Shown here: one piece after another, positions 35,802-44,553 of the stretch
Layout of the letters: every line of letters begins with the position of its first letter
Position numbering within the stretch: the stretch's first letter is position 1
NCBI GenBank assembly: GCA_050187415.1
Contig: JBFWXN010000015.1
Coordinates: 22,886-86,885, forward strand
DNA: 64,000 bases
From: Ga0077555 sp050187415
Lineage (GTDB): Bacteria > Pseudomonadota > Alphaproteobacteria > Rhizobiales > Hyphomicrobiaceae
Direction: 5' to 3'
Notes under the pieces: model-generated
The model's database searches: none
Seen by the model: the letters and a program-made list of their open reading frames with translations, nothing else
What the model was told of the DNA's origin: nothing
Translations under genes and position numbers: made by a program

Positions 35802-36698
35802 GTGACGGACATGTCGAAGCTGGAGCCGTGGCAATGGCCCGAGAACCATTGGCGCGGGCTCGTCGATCAAGTGAGGGCCGGGCGCCCGCTTCGCCCCAAG
35901 TCGTGGAAGGACGGCGCGCGATGCGCCATCGCCCTGTCGTTCGATAGCGATCACGAGACGAGCGAGCTTCGCGACGGCGGCAAATCGATCGGCCGCATGA
36001 GTTGGGGCCAATACGGCAACCGTGTGGGCGTGCCGCGTCTCCTGTCGCTGCTCGCCAGGCACGATGTGAAGGCGACGTTCTATGTACCGGCTGTGGTGGC
36101 GCTGCTGCACCCGGACGAGCAGCGCCGCATCGTAGCCGAGGGGCACGAAATCGGCATTCATGGCTGGATCCACGAGTTGAATTCGGTGCTGCCGTACGAG
36201 GCCGAGCGCGACCTGATGCTGCGCTCGGCCGATGCACTGGCCAAGACAACGGGCGTGCGGCCGGTCGGGCTCAGGACACCGTCCTGGGATTTCAGCCCCA
36301 ATACCCTCAGGATCGAGAAGGAGATGGGCCTCGCATACGACAGCTCGCTGATGGCCGACGAGGATTGCTACGAGCTGCTGCTGGATGGTCAACCGACCGG
36401 CATCGTCGAGCTGCCGGTCGAGTGGGTGCGGGACGACGCGGTCTATTTCATGACGAACCGCTTTTCGGCGCTCAGGCCCTACACCCCCCCGTCGGATGTT
36501 TTCGACATCTTCCGGCGCGAACTCGATGCCGCATACGAGGAGGGTGGCATATTCCAGCTCACATGCCATCCGCACGTCATCACCTATCGCTCGCGCATAT
36601 GGATCATCGACGAGCTGATCGCGCACGCCAAGGCGATGGGCGACGTATGGTTCGCGACCCACGCCGAGATCGCGGCCTGGGCCAAGGCCAACGCGTGA
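35802..36698 (+). CDS. Polysaccharide-deacetylase-fold (CE4) hydrolase, cyclic-imidase/PuuE-like
   Basis: A 298-residue protein of the NodB-homology fold. Metal-site motifs are FDSDHETSE near residue 47, HGWIHELNSV (the H-x3-H pair) near 125, RTPSWDFSPNTL near 155, and TCHPHVITYRSR near 265. It is closest in wording to the subgroup that includes HpPgdA and bacterial cyclic imidases, which hydrolyse C-N bonds rather than chitin or peptidoglycan. No signal peptide is present, so it acts in the cytoplasm, which also fits a small-molecule substrate. The GTG at 35802 follows GGGAGGG. Beside HyuAB, a cyclic amide or imide substrate is plausible but is inference. Confidence 0.85.
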   Translation: MTDMSKLEPWQWPENHWRGLVDQVRAGRPLRPKSWKDGARCAIALSFDSDHETSELRDGGKSIGRMSWGQYGNRVGVPRLLSLLARHDVKATFYVPAVVALLHPDEQRRIVAEGHEIGIHGWIHELNSVLPYEAERDLMLRSADALAKTTGVRPVGLRTPSWDFSPNTLRIEKEMGLAYDSSLMADEDCYELLLDGQPTGIVELPVEWVRDDAVYFMTNRFSALRPYTPPSDVFDIFRRELDAAYEEGGIFQLTCHPHVITYRSRIWIIDELIAHAKAMGDVWFATHAEIAAWAKANA

Positions 36699-36749
36699 CC
36701 CTGGTCCAACGGCCGGCGCGAGCATGCGCTGGCCATTCGACGACGGGGC

Positions 36750-37547
36750 CTATGACTTCCGGAGCCCCGGCATGCGGTAGCGGTCCTCGCCGTCGAGCCA
36801 GCCCTTGAAGTTGGGCTTCCTCTTCTCGGCAAACGCAGCCCGGCTCTCGATCAGGTCTGACTTGTCGCCATGCTCGTGCAACGCCTTGGCGAGCTCCTTG
36901 TGCGCGTCCGACGGCTCCGGGCGCATCAGACGCATCATGTGCACCGTGTTGACGCGCGACGCCGGCGGCAGCGTCAGCAGATGCTCTGCCATCTTGATCG
37001 CCGACGGGATCAGGTCCGCCTGAGGCGCGATCCGATTGAGAAACCCGATCTGATGGAAGCGCTCGGCCGTAAAACGGAAGCCGAGTGCCATCTCCATGGC
37101 GATCGGGTAGGGCAGGTTGGCGAGGTGGCCGTGATTGTAACCCCCGAGCAGCCAGCGCTTCGCTTCCGACACTTCGAACACCGCTTCCGGCACGGCAATG
37201 CGCAGGTCGGTCCGCTCGACCAGCATGAAGCCGCCGCCCATCGCGAAGCCGTTGACGGCCGCGATCACCGGCTTTTCGAGCGTGCCGTCCATGAACGGGT
37301 CGGGGATCGAAGGCCGCGTGCCACCGGGCTTCTTGGCGGCGAGCGATTCCTTCATGTCCTCGCCGGCGCAGAAGCCACGGCCCGTGCCGGTGAAGATCGC
37401 GACCTCGAGTTCCTTCGAGCGGCGGAATTCGGTCCACGTCTCCGCCAGCATCTGGCGCATCTCGGTATTGAGCGCGTTGAGGCTGTCCGGCCGGTTCATC
37501 CGCACGACAAGCACTTGTCCGTGCCGCTCCGTCTCCACCACCGCCAT
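36750..37547 (-). CDS. Enoyl-CoA hydratase/isomerase family protein
   Basis: A 265-residue crotonase-fold enzyme. It begins VLVVRMNRPDSLNALNTEM; the first oxyanion-hole strand is GTGRGFCAGEDMKE near residue 60, and the second is PVIAAVNGFAMGGGFMLVERTDLRIA near 100, which includes a glutamate at a position used for catalysis in the family. The segment EAVFEVSEAKRWLLGG departs from standard hydratases and is seen in side-branch members. The ATG at 37547 follows GGAAAG. It lies in a minus-strand group with an esterase, an isomerase-like protein and a CoA-ligase, consistent with breakdown of a carboxylic acid; substrate unknown. Confidence 0.9.
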   Translation of the reverse strand: MAVVETERHGQVLVVRMNRPDSLNALNTEMRQMLAETWTEFRRSKELEVAIFTGTGRGFCAGEDMKESLAAKKPGGTRPSIPDPFMDGTLEKPVIAAVNGFAMGGGFMLVERTDLRIAVPEAVFEVSEAKRWLLGGYNHGHLANLPYPIAMEMALGFRFTAERFHQIGFLNRIAPQADLIPSAIKMAEHLLTLPPASRVNTVHMMRLMRPEPSDAHKELAKALHEHGDKSDLIESRAAFAEKRKPNFKGWLDGEDRYRMPGLRKS

Positions 37548-37600
37548 GACGCTTTCCTTTCCCTGTGTGTCTGACCGTCGTTTCGTTCCGCCGATTGCCT

Positions 37601-38551
37601 TCAGGCGAGGTACTTGCCGAGGCGCGCGCTGATGAGATCGAGCATCGAGCGCGAGGCGTCGCTCTCGCCGGTCCAGCCGAGGAACCCGTGCGGGTGGCCC
37701 GGTGCCTCGGAAATTTCGGTGGCGACGCCGGCGGCCGACAGTCGCTGGGCATAGGCGCGCCCCTCGTCGACCAGGGGGTCGAGCCCGGCGAGGATGACCA
37801 AGGCGGGCGGTTGGTCGGCGACTGACGCCGCGAGCAGAGGAGAGGCGCGCGCATCGATCGCCTGGCTGGCGTCGCCGAGGTAAAGATCTCGATACGCCAG
37901 CATACGCGCTTCGGTCAGCGGATAGCCCGTACCGAGGTCTTTGTAGGACGGCTGCGAGCAGGTCAGATCGGTGACCGGGTAGACCAGCACTTGGTAGCGC
38001 AGCGCGGGACCAAGCTCGCCCGCCAACGCTTGAGCCGCCGCGGCGGCGAGATTACCGCCGGCGCTGTCGCCGCCCACGGCGATCCGGCTGGTGTCGATGC
38101 CGATGTCGGCGCCGTTGCGCGCCACCCAGCGGATGGTCGCGATCATGTCGTCGAGCCCGGCCGGGAACTTGTGCTCGGGTGCGAGCCGATAGTCGACCGA
38201 GATCACCATGGTGTTCGCCCCGCGGCAGATGCTGCGGCACACAGGATCGGCCATATCGAGATCGCCGACGACGAAACCGCCACCGTGCGCGTGAACGTAG
38301 ACCGGCCGCGCCTGACCAGGCGTCGCGTCCGGCCAATAGACGCGGATCGGCACTTCGAGGCCGCCCATGGCGACGGCACTGTTTTCGACCCGTCCGACCG
38401 GCGCGGGCTCGGCCGCGAGCCGCTGGTTCCGGCGCTTGGCGATGGCCCGCATTTCGGGCACGGGAACAGGCGGGACGATACCCTTCTCCAGCTCCGCGAC
38501 GATCTCGAGGATGCGCTTCGCCTCAGGATGAAGGGGAGCGATCGTGCGCAT
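37601..38551 (-). CDS. Alpha/beta hydrolase of the hormone-sensitive-lipase family
   Basis: A 316-residue esterase-type enzyme. The oxyanion motif is VHAHGGGFVVGDLD near residue 85, the nucleophile lies in AVGGDSAGGNLAAA near 158, the catalytic aspartate is in LAGLDPLVDEG near 255, and the histidine is in GHPHGFLGW near 285. An N-terminal cap of about 70 residues (HPEAKRILEIVAELEKG...) is typical of this family. The ATG at 38551 follows CCGGAGGTCTTC; the longer frame to 38671 lacks conserved sequence. It hydrolyses short-chain esters or lactones by family; the natural substrate is unknown. Confidence 0.92.
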   Translation of the reverse strand: MRTIAPLHPEAKRILEIVAELEKGIVPPVPVPEMRAIAKRRNQRLAAEPAPVGRVENSAVAMGGLEVPIRVYWPDATPGQARPVYVHAHGGGFVVGDLDMADPVCRSICRGANTMVISVDYRLAPEHKFPAGLDDMIATIRWVARNGADIGIDTSRIAVGGDSAGGNLAAAAAQALAGELGPALRYQVLVYPVTDLTCSQPSYKDLGTGYPLTEARMLAYRDLYLGDASQAIDARASPLLAASVADQPPALVILAGLDPLVDEGRAYAQRLSAAGVATEISEAPGHPHGFLGWTGESDASRSMLDLISARLGKYLA

Positions 38552-38788
38552 GAAGACCTCCGGGAGATGGTTTGCGAATGAGGGCGAGGCCCAAGCCGTC
38601 CGAGCTCGGGGGCGGCTCATGGCCTGGGTCGGGTACGTCGATGCTGACGTCCAAGGCTGCTCCGCACGCACGGCGTACCCAGCAGCGCAGGACGTGAAGT
38701 TCGCTCCCAGCCTGGCATCGAAGCGCGGCGATTTTCAAGCCCGCTGCTTGGCCAGTATGTCGGATGGCCGGGCCATGAGCGAGCCCGT

Positions 38789-39433
38789 TCAACGATCGCC
38801 CGCTCCGCCCGAGCGTGCGAGAAGCAGCTCTTTGATGCGGGGCAAATGCTCCCGCCCCCAGTAAAGGTCGCCATCGTCGAGGACGAAGCTCGTGACGCCG
38901 AAGACGCCGGCGGCTTCCGCCTCATGCTGCACATCGAGCAAGAGCCGGCGGCCTTCGTCGCCGGCGAAACGTGCGAATGCGGCGCCGTTCGCTCCGCACT
39001 CCTTCAGAAGTGCGGCCACGACGTCGAGGCTTTCAATGTCCAGCTCGCGGCGCCAGAAGCGCTCGAACGTCAGGTCGTGATAGGCGCGGACCGCACCCTC
39101 GCGGCGAGCGAAAAGCAGTCCGATATTGGCGAGCGAGGAATCCCAGATCTTCTGTGTGCCGCGGATCGTGAGACCCCGTAGGTTCGCCTCGCGCCGGCAG
39201 TCCATGTAGCTGTACTTGACGCGGCGCCACTGGTGCGCATTGCGGCTTTCCTCGAGCACTTTGCCGTCGACGCCGAGGCGGGCGCTGCCGAGATAGGCCG
39301 GAATGTCGAGCGTATAAGGCAGCCACTCGATACGTGCCCCGGTATCCCGCTCGAGATCGTAGACGAGGTCCTTGGCGAGGTACGCATAGGGGCTCTTGTA
39401 GTCACTATACACTTTGACGATCGGCGGGCTCAC
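38789..39433 (-). CDS. DsbA-like thioredoxin-fold protein, 2-hydroxychromene-2-carboxylate isomerase family
   Basis: A 214-residue protein of the HCCA isomerase/DsbA family. It starts VKVYSDYKSPYAYLAKDLVYDL, with serine in the place of the CxxC motif, as in the glutathione-dependent isomerases of this family. LDIPAYLGSARLGVDG, RRVKYSYMDCRREANLRGL, and the C-terminal GVFGVTSFVLDDGDLYWGREHLPRIKEL match the family ending. The GTG at 39433 follows AGGAGGTGCGCCG and overlaps the stop of the CoA-ligase by GTGA, so the two are translated together. Predicted to be cytoplasmic. Confidence 0.88.
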   Translation of the reverse strand: MSPPIVKVYSDYKSPYAYLAKDLVYDLERDTGARIEWLPYTLDIPAYLGSARLGVDGKVLEESRNAHQWRRVKYSYMDCRREANLRGLTIRGTQKIWDSSLANIGLLFARREGAVRAYHDLTFERFWRRELDIESLDVVAALLKECGANGAAFARFAGDEGRRLLLDVQHEAEAAGVFGVTSFVLDDGDLYWGREHLPRIKELLLARSGGAGDR

Positions 39434-41019
39434 CGGCGCACCTCCTCGGATCTTTCCATGCGGTCGAACAGAATTCCCGCGCCGTCTCCGGATCGCAGGA
39501 GGTATTTCTGAATCTTCTGGCTCGGCGTTTTCGGCATTTGCGCGCGCATCTCGATGAAGCGCGGCACCCAGAAGCGCGGCATATGCTCCTCCGAGAAGGC
39601 CCACAGCTCGTGCGGAGTGGCACTCGCGCCCTCGCGAAGAACGACCACGGCCTTCACCTCGTCCTCGCCCAGTTCGGACGCGGCCGCGATGACCGCGCAC
39701 TCGAGGACGGCCGGGTGCTGGTTGAGCACGGCCTCGACTTCGGAGGAGGAGATGTTCTCGCCGCGTCGTCGAATGGCGTCCTTCTTTCTATCGACGAAGT
39801 AGAGATAGCCGTCGGCATCCGCGCGAGCGTTGTCGCCGGTGTGGAACCACAGGTTCCGGAACGCATCGACCGTTGCATCCGGACTGTTGTAGTAGGCCGT
39901 CAGCATGGCGAACGGTCGCTTTGGGCGAACCAGGATCTCGCCAACCTCTCCGGTCGGCACGGGCCGGTCGTGCTCATCGGCGAGCATCACGTCGAATGTT
40001 GCCGTATTGGGCGCACCGCACGAGTTCGCTCTTCGCACGCCGCCGGGTGGCGTCATCGTGACGACGCCTGTCTCCGTCGCCCCGTACACCTCCACGATGC
40101 GGCAGTTGAACCGCGCCTCGAACGCGGGATCGACCTTCGCGAAGTAGAAGCGGCGCGCCGGCTGATCTGCGTCGTTCGCCCGCGGCGGCTGCTTCATGAG
40201 GATCGGCACCATCGAGAAGATGCCATGAGCCACATCTGCCTCGTAACGGCGCACGTCGTCCCAGAAGCGGGAGGCCGAGAAGCGAGGTGCAAAGGCGATG
40301 CGCCCGCCATTGATGATGGCCGGCACGACGCCCAGCCACGACGCCACCGCGTGGAACAACGGCATGCACGAATAGATTGCCTGGCCGGCTCGATAGTCGA
40401 CCGCCGTGATCCAGTCGCGCGCGAACGTGACGACGTGCGAATGGCTCGCCAGCACGCCCTTCGACGGCCCCGTCGTGCCCGACGTGAAACTGATGGCGAG
40501 CGGGTCCGAAGGCGCGACCACGATGCCGGGGTCGCGATCGGAAGCGGCCATGACGCCTTCGAGCGTGGTGACCTCTGCTGCGCCGATGCGGCGCGGCAGG
40601 TCGGCGGTGGCGCTCGTCACTATGACGTGGCGCAGTAACGGGATCCGGGCAGCCACGGCCGCGAGCCGATCGAGATAAGCCGGCTCCAGAACGACGTGGC
40701 TCACATCCGCCTCGGCGAGCTGATAGGCGAGAATATCGCCCTTGTATTCGGTGTTGATCGGAACATAGACGCCGCCGGCGCGTGCCACGCCGAGCCAGCT
40801 CTCGATGAAGGCGAGCGAGTTGCCGGCCATGATTGCGAGTTTGCTCTCGCGCCCCATGCCGAGCGACATGAACCCGTTCGCTGCACGGTTGGCGGCCTGC
40901 TCCATCTCGGCGAAGCGGCGCGTCTGCTCGTCGAACTGGACGAAGACACGATCTCCGTGCGCGTCTGCCGCAGCGCGTAGAAGCTCCCCCAGAACAAAGT
41001 CGTCGGATGGCACCTTCAT
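39430..41019 (-). CDS. Acyl-CoA synthetase (AMP-forming, CaiC-like)
   Basis: A 529-residue adenylate-forming ligase that activates a carboxylic acid to its CoA ester. Motifs: the P-loop ISFTSGTTGPSKGVLASHSH near residue 175, the aromatic/gating stretch SCMPLFHAVASW, VEVYGATETGVV near 305, LWFHTGDNARADADGYLYFV and DRKKDAIRRRGENISSSEVE near 400, and the catalytic lysine in TPSQKIQKYLL close to the C-terminus. The overall layout is like carnitine-CoA ligase and other CaiC-type enzymes. It heads a minus-strand group including the isomerase-like gene (4-base overlap), the esterase and the enoyl-CoA hydratase. Substrate unassigned. Confidence 0.93.
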   Translation of the reverse strand: MKVPSDDFVLGELLRAAADAHGDRVFVQFDEQTRRFAEMEQAANRAANGFMSLGMGRESKLAIMAGNSLAFIESWLGVARAGGVYVPINTEYKGDILAYQLAEADVSHVVLEPAYLDRLAAVAARIPLLRHVIVTSATADLPRRIGAAEVTTLEGVMAASDRDPGIVVAPSDPLAISFTSGTTGPSKGVLASHSHVVTFARDWITAVDYRAGQAIYSCMPLFHAVASWLGVVPAIINGGRIAFAPRFSASRFWDDVRRYEADVAHGIFSMVPILMKQPPRANDADQPARRFYFAKVDPAFEARFNCRIVEVYGATETGVVTMTPPGGVRRANSCGAPNTATFDVMLADEHDRPVPTGEVGEILVRPKRPFAMLTAYYNSPDATVDAFRNLWFHTGDNARADADGYLYFVDRKKDAIRRRGENISSSEVEAVLNQHPAVLECAVIAAASELGEDEVKAVVVLREGASATPHELWAFSEEHMPRFWVPRFIEMRAQMPKTPSQKIQKYLLRSGDGAGILFDRMERSEEVRR

Positions 41020-41211
41020 GAAGGCAGGCTCTTGCTGGCCGGGAGGGCCTCGATGACCCCGGGTTCAGGCACGAACCGACACATCGATATGCGCTGATTG
41101 ACGCTCTGGACCTTGTCTGCGGCACGATCCACAATGCAAGGCTGTGAGTCAACGAACTGGCGCGCCTGAAATGGCGGTCATGAGGCGATGATTGCGAGGA
41201 CGAGCCGCGCG

Positions 41212-41985
41212 ATGACGAAGCCCGTAGTCGGTGTTATCAGCAACGCTCACACCATCGAGAACCGTTTTCCCGCGCAGATCTGTGGCGAGAAGAACCTACG
41301 CGCCGTGGCGGAGGTCGCGGGTGCCCTGCCGCTCGTTTTTGCCGGCAACCCGGACATTACCGACGTCGGCGCGCTGCTGGACGTGGTTGACGGTATCCTT
41401 CTGACGGGCGCGCGGGCCAACGTGCATCCGACCCGCTTCAAGGTCGAACCGAACGTCAAGCATGAGCCCTACGACGAACGTCGCGACGCGGTGGCGCTGA
41501 CCCTCGTCGAGGCGTGCGTCGAGAAGGGCATACCCATCTTCGGTATCTGCCGGGGCCTGCAGGAGATGAACGTCGCCATGGGCGGCTCGCTGCATCCGGA
41601 AATCCGGGAGATCCCCGGGCGCATGAACCATCGCATGCCACGCCTGGAAAATGGCGAGATCCATCCCGATCCGACCGTCGTCTTTGCTGAGCGCCATGAC
41701 GTCACGCTGGTAGCTGACGGCGCCTTTGCGAAAATACTGAAGTGCGACAAGATCCGCGTGAATTCACTGCATGGCCAAGGCGTACTCGAGCCCGGCCAGC
41801 GCGTGATCATCGAGGGCTTGGCCGACGATGGAACGGTCGAAGCCATCCGCATCCAGGATGCGCCCAGTTTTGCCTTGGGCGTGCAATGGCACGCGGAGTA
41901 CGAGGCCCGGACCAATACCGTCAACCGAGCCTTGTTCGAGGCCTTCGGCAAGGCCTTGGCCGAGAGGCGGCCACGGCGGGTCTAG
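41212..41985 (+). CDS. Class I glutamine-amidotransferase-like hydrolase (PuuD / gamma-glutamyl-GABA hydrolase type)
   Basis: A 257-residue C26-type peptidase/hydrolase. It starts KPVVGVISNAHTIENR; the oxyanion segment is GILLTGARANVHP near residue 60, the nucleophile is the cysteine in IFGICRGLQEMNVAMGG near 108, and the histidine and glutamate are in GVQWHAEYE near 225. VNSLHGQGV is the conserved substrate loop. These enzymes cleave gamma-glutamyl amides such as gamma-glutamyl-GABA. The ATG at 41212 begins at the family start; an in-frame ATG at 41188 adds 8 residues and cannot be excluded. No other putrescine-pathway gene is adjacent. It converges with a molybdenum hydroxylase across a bidirectional terminator. 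Confidence 0.88.
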   Translation: MTKPVVGVISNAHTIENRFPAQICGEKNLRAVAEVAGALPLVFAGNPDITDVGALLDVVDGILLTGARANVHPTRFKVEPNVKHEPYDERRDAVALTLVEACVEKGIPIFGICRGLQEMNVAMGGSLHPEIREIPGRMNHRMPRLENGEIHPDPTVVFAERHDVTLVADGAFAKILKCDKIRVNSLHGQGVLEPGQRVIIEGLADDGTVEAIRIQDAPSFALGVQWHAEYEARTNTVNRALFEAFGKALAERRPRRV

Positions 41986-42070
41986 TTGGCGTGCGGATCA
42001 GCATCCATAGAAAACCGTGCGGCCACGTGCCTCGGGCCATCTGGCAATCTACCCTCACGGACCAGCAATA

Positions 42071-42093
42071 AGGCGGAGCTTCACGCTCCGCCT
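42071..42093. terminator. Bidirectional transcription terminator
   Basis: AGGCGGAGC, a 5-base loop TTCAC and GCTCCGCCT form a perfect 9-bp hairpin between two convergent genes. A short T-run (CCTTTTC) follows on the plus strand, and TTATT follows on the minus strand, so it probably ends both transcripts. Confidence 0.85.
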
Positions 42094-42131
42094 CATGCCT
42101 TTTCAAGTTCGTCGGTCGGGCGTCATACGCC

Positions 42132-44384
42132 TCAGCCTCTCTTGGCCTCCTTGATCGCCTTCCGCACTTTCGGCGGAGACATCGGAAGGCTGGTGATGCG
42201 CAGGCCGAGCGCGTTGTTGACGGCGTTGGCAACCGCCGGAACCGATGCGACGAGCGGCACTTCGCCCACGCCGCGTACGCCCTGTGGATGCTTCGGGTTC
42301 GGAATTTCGATGATGACGTTGTCGATCATCGGCAGGTCCGAGGCGACAGGCATCCGGTAGTCGAGGAAGCCCGGATTATCGAGCTTGCCGTTCTTGTCGT
42401 AGATGTATTCCTCGTTGAGCGCCCAGCCGATGCCCTGCACCGCGCCGCCCTGCATCTGGCCTTCGACATAGGACGGGTGGATGGCCCGGCCCACGTCCTG
42501 GAAGGAGGTGTAGCGCAGAACCGTCGTCTTGCCGGTTTCCGGGTCGACCTCGACGTCACAGATGTGCGTCGCGAAGCCACCTTCGGCGCCCGTCGTGTTG
42601 AGCTGGACGCCGGCGCCGATCGGGCCGCCGGTGGCCGAGGCCTTTTCGGCGATGGCCTTCAGGGAGAGGGGCGGGAATTTGCCGGCATTGTCACCGGCCG
42701 GACGGGCTTCGCCATCCTCCCAGATGACGGCTTCGGGGTCGATCTTCCAGATCTTGGCCGCCCGTTCGCGCAGTTGGTTGATGACCGCCTGCGTGGACTG
42801 GGTGACGACCATGGCCGACGCGAAAGTGACGCGGCTGCCGCCGGTCAGGTTCGAGAAGCCGATCACGCTCGTGTCGCCGATCAGAACCGAGATGCGCTCG
42901 TAGTGGATGCCCAGAATGTCGGCGGCGATGTTCGCGGTCGAGGCGCGGGAGCCGCCGATATCGGGGTGGCCGGTGACGATGACGACGGTTCCGTCCTCGT
43001 TCACGTTGACTTGGGCGCTCGATTCGCCGCCGGCGTTGAACCAGAAGCCGGACGCGACGCCGCGGCCCTGGTTCGGTCCGAGCGGCGCCGAGTAATGCGG
43101 GTGCTCCATCGCAGACCGCAGTGTCGCCTCGTAGCCGATGGCCGGATACACCGCGCCATAGGCGGCCTTCGTGCCTTGATGGGCCGCATTCTTCAGGCGG
43201 AACTCGAGCGGGTCGATGCCGAGCTTCGACGCTATCTCATCGATGACGAGTTCGGCTGCATGCGCACCGATCGGTGCGCCCGGACCGCGATAGGCCGCAA
43301 CCTTCGAGCGGTTGCAAAGCACGTCGTAGCCGACCGAGTGCACGTTGGCGATGTCGTAGGGGGCAAAGGCGCAGCCAGCGGCACCGCGGATCGGCGATCC
43401 CGGAAAAGCGCCGGCCTGCAGGTAGAACGTGCCCTGCGCCGCGACGATCCGTCCGTCCTTTGTGGCGCCCATCTTGACCGTGCTCTCGGAGCCGGATGTC
43501 GGGCCGGAAGCGTGGAACACCTCTTCACGCGTCATCGCCATTTTGACCGGGCGGCCTGACTTCTGTGACAGCGCGAGCGCGACGGGTTCGAGATAGACGA
43601 TCGTCTTGCCGCCGAAACCGCCACCGATTTCCGCCGGGATGGCGCGAATCTGGCTCTGCTCCAGACCGTTCAGGTGCGCACACATGGCGCGGACCATGAA
43701 CTGGCCCTGGCTGGATGACCAGATGACCGTGTGCCCGTCCTGGCCGATCGACACGACGCAGGCGTGCGGCTCGATGTAGCCCTGATGGATTGGACGGGTC
43801 GAGAACTTCCGCTCGACGATGACATCGGCGGTCTTGAAGGCTTCCTCCACGTCGCCGAGCTTGTGCTCGAGCTTGCTGGCGATGTTGGACGGCTTACCTT
43901 CGAACTTGTTCCATTCGTGCAGGATCGGGGCGCCGTCCTTGATCGCATCGCCGATTTCGATCGCCCACGGCAGAACCTCGTAGTCCACCTCGATCAGCTT
44001 CACCGCCTGCCGGGCGATCGAGGCCGACGTGGCGGCGACCGCGGCGATCGGATGCCCGATGAACAGCACTTTCTCGCGCGCGATGACGTTGCGAGCCATC
44101 CAGCGCATGTCCTGGATGCCCAGGGGGACTGGCTTGTCGACCGGGAAGTCCCGAAAGTCCTTACCCGTGACAATGGCCTTTACGCCCGGTAGCGCGAGCG
44201 CCTTGTCGATATTGATGGACTTGATGCGCGCATGCGGATGGGGACTGCGCAGCATCTTGCCGTAGATCTGCCCGGGCATGTTGTAGTCGGCTGCGTATTG
44301 GGCGCGGCCGGTGACCTTGTCCTCGCCGTCCGGGCGAATGGTGCGTTTGCCGATCCACTTGTTGTCGAGGCTGACGTCGTTCAT
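42132..44384 (-). CDS. Xanthine dehydrogenase family molybdopterin-binding large subunit
   Basis: A 750-residue molybdenum hydroxylase large subunit. The N-terminal half (KVTGRAQYAADYNMPGQIYG, then SPHPHARIKSINIDKAL) is the a/b hammerhead domain; the rest binds the molybdenum cofactor, with GGGFGGKTIVYLEP near residue 270, AAYRGPGAPIGAHA near 370, and the catalytic glutamate in GVRGVGEVP near 715. The AYRGPGA loop resembles 4-hydroxybenzoyl-CoA reductase/aldehyde oxidase type enzymes rather than CO dehydrogenase. The ATG at 44384 was chosen from the conserved start; an upstream frame adds 85 non-conserved residues. No FAD or iron-sulfur subunit gene is adjacent on either side, which is unusual because this subunit cannot pass electrons alone. 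Confidence 0.9.
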   Translation of the reverse strand: MNDVSLDNKWIGKRTIRPDGEDKVTGRAQYAADYNMPGQIYGKMLRSPHPHARIKSINIDKALALPGVKAIVTGKDFRDFPVDKPVPLGIQDMRWMARNVIAREKVLFIGHPIAAVAATSASIARQAVKLIEVDYEVLPWAIEIGDAIKDGAPILHEWNKFEGKPSNIASKLEHKLGDVEEAFKTADVIVERKFSTRPIHQGYIEPHACVVSIGQDGHTVIWSSSQGQFMVRAMCAHLNGLEQSQIRAIPAEIGGGFGGKTIVYLEPVALALSQKSGRPVKMAMTREEVFHASGPTSGSESTVKMGATKDGRIVAAQGTFYLQAGAFPGSPIRGAAGCAFAPYDIANVHSVGYDVLCNRSKVAAYRGPGAPIGAHAAELVIDEIASKLGIDPLEFRLKNAAHQGTKAAYGAVYPAIGYEATLRSAMEHPHYSAPLGPNQGRGVASGFWFNAGGESSAQVNVNEDGTVVIVTGHPDIGGSRASTANIAADILGIHYERISVLIGDTSVIGFSNLTGGSRVTFASAMVVTQSTQAVINQLRERAAKIWKIDPEAVIWEDGEARPAGDNAGKFPPLSLKAIAEKASATGGPIGAGVQLNTTGAEGGFATHICDVEVDPETGKTTVLRYTSFQDVGRAIHPSYVEGQMQGGAVQGIGWALNEEYIYDKNGKLDNPGFLDYRMPVASDLPMIDNVIIEIPNPKHPQGVRGVGEVPLVASVPAVANAVNNALGLRITSLPMSPPKVRKAIKEAKRG

Positions 44385-44553
44385 GCTCACGATCCCTGTT
44401 CGGTGCGTATGTCGCGTGTCCGCTGCGCAGGTTCTCGAGCCGCCGGAGGGCCGGAACCGGAGCATCGGCGATGAAATTGAGCAGGACCTATCAGGCCACA
44501 TCCGACGACCATGCGCAAGGCAAGTCTGGCGCCTGGAATGTGGCCCGGAGCCG

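Noticed and set aside
38552..38788. A possible small gene between the esterase and the isomerase-like gene.
   Set aside because: The only frame there (to 38792) overlaps both neighbours and has no domain, ribosome site or membrane segment.
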